7,537 bases of DNA from Euryarchaeota archaeon UBA128. Lineage in GTDB: Archaea; Thermoplasmatota; Poseidoniia; Poseidoniales; Poseidoniaceae. This document shows, one piece after another, positions 1 to 5,376 of the stretch. Each line of letters starts with the position of its first letter. Positions within the stretch are counted from its first letter, which is position 1. Both the position numbers and the translations under genes were made by a program. The notes beneath the pieces were generated by a model. It was not told where the DNA came from. It saw only the letters and a list, made by a program, of their open reading frames with translations, and searched no databases. The DNA is taken from assembly GCA_002496955.1 (NCBI GenBank), contig DALZ01000082.1:15603-23139 (forward strand), read 5' to 3'.

Positions 1-74
1 AGAGTTGACTCACCATATTCAGCAGCAAACATATGTAATGCTGGCTGACGTTTTATTGACCTAACAGGCTGCAT
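1..74 (-). CDS. RPA-associated protein (RPAP, COG3390-like), N-terminal fragment cut by window edge
   Basis: An ATG at 74-72 overlaps the rpa stop codon (TAATG) and opens a frame that stays open for 24 codons to the left edge. The peptide includes the stretch RQPALHMFAAEYGEST. This resembles the start of archaeal RPA-associated proteins, which typically begin with a short segment of the form R-E-V-A-x-R-x-F-A-A-E-[FY] followed by a small-residue stretch. In haloarchaea and other euryarchaea, rpap genes sit directly downstream of rpa and their products associate with RPA; the position here is the same. A purine-rich GGGGG about 8 nt before the ATG, inside the last rpa codons, can serve as Shine-Dalgarno, so translation is probably coupled to rpa. 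Identification rests on context plus about ten residues, because nearly all of the protein lies outside the window. Confidence 0.68.
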   Translation of the reverse strand, partial: MQPVRSIKRQPALHMFAAEYGEST

Positions 75-1768
75 TAGTTGATCCCCCATTGTGCTCTGAC
101 TTCTGTCGCTAATATGTCGGCATCAGTTGCAGCAATTTCTGCTTTATCGGCTAATATCATCGCTCCTTTATCGTCAATTATTGTCCTTCCACCAACAATT
201 AATTCTCTACCTAACAAGAATTCTCGGATTGATTGAACAAATTCCATTTTTCCTTCAGCCTCTATTTCTGCTGCCATCTTTTCCTCGCTTGTTTTCAGTA
301 ACTCGAGGGCTGCATCCTTGTTGATTAGTACTGAGGCTGTTACGTTACCGTTGTCGATAACAAGTCTCAACCTGACATCTTGCTGTGATTCCATCTTTCC
401 AACACACGCATCAGAACTACACATGCCGTCTCTTAGTACACGTCGGCAATCTACGCAACGAGATATTATTCCCGAATCTTCTCTAATACTTACTACTGTA
501 CCGGAGGTAGATATTCCCACCCTGCTGGATGAGTTAACTAATTCTGATAACTCAATTTCAACAACGTGCTCTTGTAAATTTATTTCATCATCCCATGGGG
601 CATTGCTAAGAATTTCGACTTGCTCAGCCTTGTCGACTGTAATATCAGGAATTCCTTGCCATGCTCTTACTCGGACTCCAGTCACCTTCACGGCAATTGG
701 CAAATCTTTCGCTTTTACCGGGAGTTCTTGCCAAGCGCTCATTCTACAACGACCTGTTGGGTCTGCAATTTGACCGGCCCACAAGAATCGCTCTTCCCCA
801 TCTTTGGTGAAACTCCTTTTTTGCCATTCTATTATCTGGACTATTGCTTCAACATCTCTTGAACCGTCAGTTAGTTGAGATATAGTTTTCAAACTGTTGC
901 TGTTTAGTTTTTCGACATTGGCAAAATTAGCATCGTGATAAGATTCAATCTTCGTTGTACGCCCAAAGTTTAACTCTGGAGTATCCCTGAATGTTTTAAC
1001 CTGTGCGCCATCGATTTTAATCAAGTTCCCGACTTTATGATTGAATGGTTCCCAAGATAGAAAACCTATTGTTCCAGTTTCATCGGCTAGGCGGCCTCTA
1101 ACAACTTCTATAGAGCCTGAACCGTCTCTTCTGTGTATTTGATCATCTCTAGAGGAAAGCACCCTCCCGACTACACAAACATAGCCATCACGTGGGATTT
1201 CAGCGATGTCAATTGGTTCTCCGGGTTTACTAACTGGCCTAGTACCCTCACGTAATACAGCAACTCTCGCACCCTGATTTATGTTTAGAGACATTTTTCC
1301 TTGATATTCGTTTACTGATGCACCCTCTATCCTTACTATCGAACCTGGTGTGATATTAGAATTAGGGCCCCAGTCTTTGTATTCCCATCGGTTTCTTGGA
1401 CTGCCCTCGTCCCATGGTTTGTCTTCAATCAGTCCAAAAGCAATCTGTTTTTGCTCACCCCTAATGGTTTGTTCCCTAAGATTATGTGAGATTACTTCTA
1501 CCTCTATCTCGATATCTCGGTCGGTGCCTGAGAGTTCTGATAAAGCAGATACTTTCTTTGTTTGTTTTGGTTGCTGGTTAGATGAAAGTGAAGATTTCGG
1601 TGTGGCGTCGCCTTGAAATCGTCGTATAATCGACCTCAATGCGTCTTGTGGCGGAATGTAAAATTCCTCTTCGTATTTGATGAAGGCTGCTTTAATCTCA
1701 TCAGTATTTGCATCTGGGCACTCTGACAATACTGCTTTTATGTGCGATTCATATTTGTCAACTGACAA
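74..1768 (-). CDS. rpa: Replication protein A, multi-OB-fold single-stranded DNA binding protein with zinc finger
   Basis: A 564-residue archaeal RPA that coats and protects single-stranded DNA in replication, repair and recombination. Residues 1-52 form a charged helical N-terminal domain like that of euryarchaeal RPAs. A Ser/Gln/Lys-rich linker follows (about 53-78), then three OB-fold-like segments at about 84-172, 190-275 and 298-386. Each of these has the pattern of beta strands, an acidic D-E/P-T-G turn (DETGTIGFLSW, DPTGRCRMSAW) and a closing strand. The C-terminal segment, about 402-545, is a fourth OB-like domain carrying Cys438, Cys441, Cys450 and Cys455 (CX2C-X8-CX4C), matching the zinc-binding DBD-C of RPA70-type proteins. 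The start is TTG at 1768-1766. It has an AGGAGGG Shine-Dalgarno 7 nt upstream, in-frame stops lie just before it, and the first internal Met is residue 159. No signal peptide; cytoplasmic. It is separated from tldE by a 151-nt leader region and overlaps the next gene by one base. Domain boundaries are estimates by eye. Confidence 0.9.
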   Translation of the reverse strand: MSVDKYESHIKAVLSECPDANTDEIKAAFIKYEEEFYIPPQDALRSIIRRFQGDATPKSSLSSNQQPKQTKKVSALSELSGTDRDIEIEVEVISHNLREQTIRGEQKQIAFGLIEDKPWDEGSPRNRWEYKDWGPNSNITPGSIVRIEGASVNEYQGKMSLNINQGARVAVLREGTRPVSKPGEPIDIAEIPRDGYVCVVGRVLSSRDDQIHRRDGSGSIEVVRGRLADETGTIGFLSWEPFNHKVGNLIKIDGAQVKTFRDTPELNFGRTTKIESYHDANFANVEKLNSNSLKTISQLTDGSRDVEAIVQIIEWQKRSFTKDGEERFLWAGQIADPTGRCRMSAWQELPVKAKDLPIAVKVTGVRVRAWQGIPDITVDKAEQVEILSNAPWDDEINLQEHVVEIELSELVNSSSRVGISTSGTVVSIREDSGIISRCVDCRRVLRDGMCSSDACVGKMESQQDVRLRLVIDNGNVTASVLINKDAALELLKTSEEKMAAEIEAEGKMEFVQSIREFLLGRELIVGGRTIIDDKGAMILADKAEIAATDADILATEVRAQWGIN

Positions 1769-1859
1769 AATGAATCCCTCCTAATTTACTGTTTAATCTA
1801 GTATTCTCACATAGTGAGAAACATGCGGGCTCTCGTGCGGTTTGGTTAAGACAATACAC
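1758..1859 (-). CDS. Candidate small ORF (33 aa) in the rpa leader, possible leader peptide
   Basis: A GTG at 1859-1857 opens 33 codons ending in TGA at 1760-1758, which is 11 nt inside rpa in another frame. It has an AGGAGG Shine-Dalgarno at 1872-1867, exactly 7 nt from the GTG. This is the same spacing as for rpa itself, and it is why I consider the ORF at all. The peptide begins MYCLNQTAREPAC, has Cys at 3, 13 and 17, and has no recognisable domain, signal peptide or membrane segment. Ribosomes reading it would pass over the rpa Shine-Dalgarno and terminate next to the rpa start, an arrangement that fits translational coupling or leader-peptide control. I do not recognise the peptide. The ORF could be chance: it is short, starts with GTG, and conservation cannot be judged from one sequence. 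Confidence 0.35.
   Translation of the reverse strand: MYCLNQTAREPACFSLCENTRLNSKLGGIHFVS
1776..1782 (-). promoter_or_regulatory. Shine-Dalgarno of rpa that fixes its TTG start
   Basis: On the minus strand AGGAGGG lies 7 nt before the TTG at 1768. The rpa frame has TAA and TAG stops just upstream, so no upstream ATG or GTG is available. This site is the main reason for accepting the rare start codon. It also lies inside codons 26-28 of the candidate upstream small ORF. Confidence 0.85.
1804..1820. repeat. Perfect 7-bp inverted repeat with 3-nt centre in rpa leader
   Basis: TTCTCAC and GTGAGAA flank a 3-nt centre, giving a 17-nt perfect palindromic element that reads the same way on both strands apart from the centre. 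It lies 36 nt upstream of the rpa start. It could fold as an RNA hairpin in the leader transcript or act as a DNA operator for a dimeric regulator. No U-tract follows it in either direction, so it is not an ordinary intrinsic terminator. Inside the candidate small ORF it encodes the FSLCEN segment. Confidence 0.6.
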
Positions 1860-1866
1860 TCCCTTT

Positions 1867-1872
1867 CCTCCT
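1867..1872 (-). promoter_or_regulatory. Strong Shine-Dalgarno with no long gene behind it
   Basis: AGGAGG on the minus strand, 7 nt before the GTG at 1859. It is too far (about 98 nt) from the rpa start to serve rpa. It overlaps the right-hand half of the 13-bp palindrome (1871-1883). It supports the 33-codon small ORF, or else is a chance purine run. Confidence 0.5.
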
Positions 1873-1883
1873 GTAATTTACAG
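1871..1883. repeat. Perfect 13-bp palindrome CTGTAATTTACAG near predicted rpa transcription start
   Basis: CTGTAA and TTACAG are exact reverse complements around a single central base at 1877. A one-base centre makes an RNA hairpin unlikely, so a DNA-binding site for a dimeric transcription factor is the more natural reading. Its centre is 26 nt downstream of the centre of the TATA-like element at 1898-1908, which places it at the expected archaeal transcription start, a usual position for a repressor operator. The regulator is unknown. Confidence 0.4.
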
Positions 1884-1897
1884 AGAGTGGCGACAGG

Positions 1898-1908
1898 AAA
1901 TAAATTAT
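1898..1908 (-). promoter_or_regulatory. Candidate TATA-box promoter for the rpa leader
   Basis: The minus strand reads ATAATTTATTT shortly after the tldE stop, the only AT-rich TATA-like block in the 151-nt gap with room for an archaeal start about 25 nt downstream (near 1878) before the first Shine-Dalgarno. This suggests that rpa and the following gene have their own promoter and are not only read through from tldE. The match to the archaeal consensus is moderate. A weak hairpin (TTATC/GATAA, 1905-1919) overlaps it, so a role in ending the tldE transcript is an alternative. Confidence 0.35.
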
Positions 1909-1919
1909 CCCATCGATAA

Positions 1920-3323
1920 CTAAACTGTGTTTATTCGAATACCTTTACCCAATAGCACATCCGGAAGATACATAGTTCCTGATGAGTAAGAGCCTTGAGG
2001 CCTTACATTGTCACTTAATTTGATGCCTCCTGCCAAGGCTTTGGCCATATTTCCTGACATGCCGGCTTGCTTAATTGGCCCGATTATTTGCCCATCTTCA
2101 ACCCGCAAAATTGAACTTGTTGTGACTGAAAAATCACCGCTTGTTGGATTTGCAGTATGCGCGCCCATCACACTATTGACAATGTAACCCTCTTCCATCA
2201 TCTCAATCATATCGTTATAAGAATAACTTTTTGCGCTACTCGTTAAGAAAAGATTGCTACAACCTGAAGTGGGTGGTGATTGGTGTCCAGACCTAATAGC
2301 TGAGCCGGTGGTTTTTGCAGAGTCAATTCGGCCCTCTGCAATCTGCTGCGCAGCATCGCGTGTCGACCACAAAGAGCCGATTAGTTTACCAGATTCGATC
2401 AACTGATTGACCCGTGTTGGAACACCCTCACCATCTCGAGAACGTGACGACTTTCCACCCGGTAACGTCGCTTCATCCGTGAGGTTTAGATCGGTTGCTA
2501 TAACAGATTCACCATTCTTACCTGACCAGAATGATTCCTGCCTAGCTAATTTTTCGCCCTTAATTGCGCTCGGAATAATAACCGAAAACAGTGGTGAAAA
2601 TCCTTCACTAGTCATCAATATAGGTGAATCTCCCTGCTTTGAATCGACTTTGATTGGATTACGCGTCAAATTTGCCCATTCAACTGCTTTAGGTATGCAA
2701 TCGGGTATTTGTGGCAGTTTGCTCCTGGATGAGCTGCTTTGCCAAGAGCTTGTTAACTGATTATCTAAGTCTATAGATACTTGTACTCCAAGTCCGTGCG
2801 TGGTTGTCAATCCTCCTGAATCAATACCTTCACTGGTTAGAATTGCGCTGGCATTAGCGCTAACTCCAATTCCTCCCCCAGTAACCGTGGCGTGTTTGTC
2901 AAGCGATGCGACTTCTGAAATTATAGCATCCGCTTGAGTCAATAAATCCTCAGACGTAGTCTCGGTTATTGATCTATCATAGAGGCCGTCAATTTTTGAT
3001 GCCGGCTGTTCGGAAGGCAGGACAAAACCATCAATAGAAGGAGACATACGAGCAATAGACAATGCACTATTGATCGCACTTTCTGCAGAATGAACATCCA
3101 CTAAGTATGCGTAACCAAATCTACCTTCATCGAGTATTCTAATTCCATAGCCACCTTCACCACCACCTGCTGCTAGGGAAATCTTACCGCCCTCGATGTC
3201 TACTTGATGGCCGTAAGATTGAGTAGCAACAACCTCCCAACTAGAGATTCCGAGGTTCTGACACTTGGTAGCGATGGTTTGACATCCATCCTGAAGTCTT
3301 TCTAAGGCACTATCTGGCAGCAT
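1920..3323 (-). CDS. tldE: TldE/PmbA-family subunit of the TldD/TldE metalloprotease
   Basis: A 467-residue PmbA/TldE protein, the non-catalytic partner of TldD in a heterodimer. In bacteria the pair cleaves flexible peptides (microcin B17 leader removal, degradation of unfolded antitoxins); the archaeal substrate is not established. The C-terminal half carries the family blocks: a DEATLPGG...RDGEGVPT segment at 283-303, followed by a conserved G-x-L stretch and an Asp-Ala pair (DAAQ, 323-326); MGAHTANPTSGDFSV at 386-400; and GMSGNMAKAL at 421-430. As expected for TldE, there is no HExxxH zinc motif. The N-terminal half, with a Gly-rich AAGGGEGGYGIR segment at 51-62, matches the region that builds the cage-like heterodimer. 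Length is close to the bacterial proteins (about 450). The ATG lies 2 nt after the tldD stop, so the genes are almost certainly co-transcribed and translationally coupled. Cytoplasmic; no signal peptide seen. Confidence 0.92.
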   Translation of the reverse strand: MLPDSALERLQDGCQTIATKCQNLGISSWEVVATQSYGHQVDIEGGKISLAAGGGEGGYGIRILDEGRFGYAYLVDVHSAESAINSALSIARMSPSIDGFVLPSEQPASKIDGLYDRSITETTSEDLLTQADAIISEVASLDKHATVTGGGIGVSANASAILTSEGIDSGGLTTTHGLGVQVSIDLDNQLTSSWQSSSSRSKLPQIPDCIPKAVEWANLTRNPIKVDSKQGDSPILMTSEGFSPLFSVIIPSAIKGEKLARQESFWSGKNGESVIATDLNLTDEATLPGGKSSRSRDGEGVPTRVNQLIESGKLIGSLWSTRDAAQQIAEGRIDSAKTTGSAIRSGHQSPPTSGCSNLFLTSSAKSYSYNDMIEMMEEGYIVNSVMGAHTANPTSGDFSVTTSSILRVEDGQIIGPIKQAGMSGNMAKALAGGIKLSDNVRPQGSYSSGTMYLPDVLLGKGIRINTV

Positions 3324-3325
3324 AT

Positions 3326-4780
3326 CTAGCCCACCAAAGCTTCACTGATTCTCATTACTGGACCACCATCCCCGACTGGTACGGTCTGGCCCTTTCCGCA
3401 ATAACCAGGTGCTGCTAATCTGGCATCTTTTGTCAGCCCGTCGACATTATTGAGAATTTCAAGGGTCAATCCGCTAATACTTACATCCCTCAAAGGTGAG
3501 GTTATTTCGCCATTCTCAATCAACCAAGCCTCTTGAGCTGCGAATTGGAATGAACCTCGACCAGTATCAACTTGACCACCGCGTGACCCGCATGCATAAA
3601 CTCCATAGTCGATATCTTCAATCAACTCATCAAAGTTAGAGTGATTGCCTCCCATGATTAATGTGTTTGACATTCTAACTAGGGGATGATGTAGCCCGTC
3701 TTGTGCTCGTGCGCCAGCGTTCGGTTTGATATCAAAATAATCGGCCGTTTCTCTGTGATTCAGGTACTCGGTTAGAATCCCATTTTTGATTAAGCATTTT
3801 TCTGTGGTATCTAGACCTTCATCGTCTACAGGATGTGAGCCAAAACCTCCTCTGATTGTTGGGTCATCGACTACAGTTACAATGTCACTTCCTATTTTTT
3901 GCCCAAGTTTACCATCCAAGCAGGAATCTCCAGCCGCTACTAAGTCTGCTTCACAAGGATGGCCAAGTGCTTCATGAATGTAAACTCCAGTTAGGTCACG
4001 GTCAGCAATTAATGGTATTTTTCCCGATGGGGCTCGGTCTGCTTTTAGTAGCCTGAGCGCAGATTTCTTAGCAGTTTCTCCCAGTTCATTAATATCGCAT
4101 GACTCAATCAATTCTAAACCACCCTCACCACCAAATCTGGTTCTGTAAGAGACGACATCAGAACCCTCTCTTGCTGTTGCCATACCGTTAATTAACGATC
4201 TTTGAAAACTCCAACAGCGATTCATTCCTTCGCTGCTGAGGAATTCTGTATGAATATGTTCATCGTGCCACCCACACGCTACCGATACTATCTTATTATG
4301 ACCAGAAGCAGAATCAGTGAACAAGCTCATGTATTCTAACCGTTCAGACAATTCAGTATTTCTCACATCTTTTCTCGGGCGCCAATGCGTTTCATCATTA
4401 ACAATTGGAACCTCAGCTAGAGAAATTGGCCGGTCTTTGTCTGTTCTTCGAGCAGCCACCGACTTAGCGAGTTTTAGTGTCGGGGCCATTTGATGTTCTA
4501 GAGAGCCGAAATCTGTTGTGGAATGGACCCCCCATGCTCCGTCTGCTAAGACTCGTATCGTTGCTCCAATTTCCTGTCCCGGTATTGCTCGCTCTAGTTT
4601 GTTATCGCGCATGGATACTTGATAATCAGTATATGCGACTAATCTAACTTCCGCATATGTTGCGCCTTCGCTGGTTACCTTGTCAAGACACTTGCTCAAC
4701 TTTTCAATATCTAAGTATCTGTGACTCTTTTCTACCATGCTTGAGTCAGGGGATTTGGTCACCACCATACCGTAACCCAT
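3326..4780 (-). CDS. tldD: TldD-family zinc metalloprotease subunit
   Basis: A 484-residue TldD, the catalytic half of the TldD/TldE protease. The zinc motif HEALGH is at 269-274 (HExxxH: His269, catalytic Glu270, His274), inside the block GVYIHEALGHPCEADLV. The C-terminal signature GYCGKGQTVPVGDGGP, about 459-474, holds Cys461; the equivalent Cys is thought to be the third metal ligand in bacterial TldD. Other family blocks are DDPTIRGGFGSHPVDDEG (305-322), NAGARAQDG (354-362) and ACGSRGGQVDTGRGSFQF (396-413). The protein is therefore expected to be active. The first ATG (4780) is used here, but it has no clear Shine-Dalgarno; Met5 (4768) or Met15 (4738) are alternatives, because family similarity only begins around residue 24. 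It follows cgi121 by 34 nt and precedes tldE by 2 nt. The archaeal substrate is unknown. Confidence 0.94.
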   Translation of the reverse strand: MGYGMVVTKSPDSSMVEKSHRYLDIEKLSKCLDKVTSEGATYAEVRLVAYTDYQVSMRDNKLERAIPGQEIGATIRVLADGAWGVHSTTDFGSLEHQMAPTLKLAKSVAARRTDKDRPISLAEVPIVNDETHWRPRKDVRNTELSERLEYMSLFTDSASGHNKIVSVACGWHDEHIHTEFLSSEGMNRCWSFQRSLINGMATAREGSDVVSYRTRFGGEGGLELIESCDINELGETAKKSALRLLKADRAPSGKIPLIADRDLTGVYIHEALGHPCEADLVAAGDSCLDGKLGQKIGSDIVTVVDDPTIRGGFGSHPVDDEGLDTTEKCLIKNGILTEYLNHRETADYFDIKPNAGARAQDGLHHPLVRMSNTLIMGGNHSNFDELIEDIDYGVYACGSRGGQVDTGRGSFQFAAQEAWLIENGEITSPLRDVSISGLTLEILNNVDGLTKDARLAAPGYCGKGQTVPVGDGGPVMRISEALVG

Positions 4781-4814
4781 GTATCAGAGGTGTTTGAATG
4801 CTTCTTTCGAATGA

Positions 4815-5351
4815 TTAAGAATTAAGTTCAGTTGAGATCATAAAACCAATTAGTCTATCCTCAGTCTCCTCACTAATATTGTCAACACTAATCCCTAAGT
4901 TTTCCAGTCCGAATGCAGACATTTCTGGAGAACCACTGAGGGCTCTAATGTTGAGAGATTTTACCAAATTATCAAACATTTGAATTACTTCATCGGAATC
5001 AAAATCAGGAATGATTTCTCCTTCTGAGAACTCAGCCTTCGGTAGGTGAACTATCCAAGCATAGCGGTGAGATACATTTATTCCTACTTTCTTGAAAGCC
5101 TCCGTTACATGATGAGTTCCAGCCATATATCGTAAAAATTCGGCGTCAATCGACCGTGCTAATGCACGGTCTTGCCCAAAGGCTCGCTGGGCAAGGAGCC
5201 ATGCTGTCCACAGTTGATGTTGAGATAAAGCCGCATGCTCAGCCAACAATAACCAGTTTTGGTCAGGCCTACAACTTATGAAATTCTTGATAAATGCTTC
5301 ATCAGTATTTGCGATATCAACTTTGAAGCATGGGAAGCGAGGCATCTCCAT
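4815..5351 (-). CDS. cgi121: Cgi121-family subunit of the KEOPS complex (tRNA t6A synthesis)
   Basis: A 178-residue protein of the Cgi121/TPRKB family. KEOPS (Kae1, Bud32, Cgi121, Pcc1) makes the N6-threonylcarbamoyl-adenosine at position 37 of ANN-decoding tRNAs. In archaea Cgi121 binds Bud32 and helps recruit tRNA through its 3' CCA end. The recognisable block is DAEFLRYMAGTHHVTEAF at 69-86 plus KVGI at 88-91, preceded by an Ala-rich helix with ARSID (65-69). This is the family pattern of an Ala/Arg helix, then (D)-x-E-[FIL]-L-[RL]-[YW]-x-[SA]-G-x-[RH]-[QH]-[IV]. The extreme C-terminus is acidic and lineage-specific in look. A GGGTGAT Shine-Dalgarno-like sequence stands close before ATG 5351; Met3 (5345) would give more usual spacing, so the start is uncertain by two codons. 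It follows hel308 by 25 nt, implying one transcript. No other KEOPS gene is in the window. Confidence 0.85.
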   Translation of the reverse strand: MEMPRFPCFKVDIANTDEAFIKNFISCRPDQNWLLLAEHAALSQHQLWTAWLLAQRAFGQDRALARSIDAEFLRYMAGTHHVTEAFKKVGINVSHRYAWIVHLPKAEFSEGEIIPDFDSDEVIQMFDNLVKSLNIRALSGSPEMSAFGLENLGISVDNISEETEDRLIGFMISTELNS

Positions 5352-5376
5352 AAATCACCCTGAAATCATCAGTTCT

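Noticed and set aside
127..773. Plus-strand open frames of 65 and 151 codons opposite rpa
   Set aside because: They are antisense to a well-supported RPA with OB folds and zinc-finger cysteines, and their translations are low-complexity Ser/Leu/Thr-rich with no family resemblance.
1804..1820. Inverted repeat as an intrinsic terminator of tldE
   Set aside because: No T-tract follows the stem on the minus strand, and it lies 100 nt past the tldE stop, between two ribosome-binding sites.
1769..1919. tRNA, small structured RNA gene or riboswitch in the tldE-rpa gap
   Set aside because: No cloverleaf, T-loop or known riboswitch core can be traced; only short inverted repeats are seen.
2407..2760. 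Plus-strand 117-codon frame opposite tldE
   Set aside because: Lies entirely within conserved TldE coding sequence on the other strand; no recognisable domain and no clear ribosome site.
3786..4056. Plus-strand frames of 63 and 66 codons opposite tldD
   Set aside because: Opposite the HEALGH and neighbouring conserved blocks of TldD; the composition is what antisense frames of this gene would give.
4781..4814. Separate promoter for tldD in the cgi121-tldD gap
   Set aside because: The 34-nt gap has a CGAAAG resembling a BRE element but no TATA-like block at a suitable distance from any candidate start.
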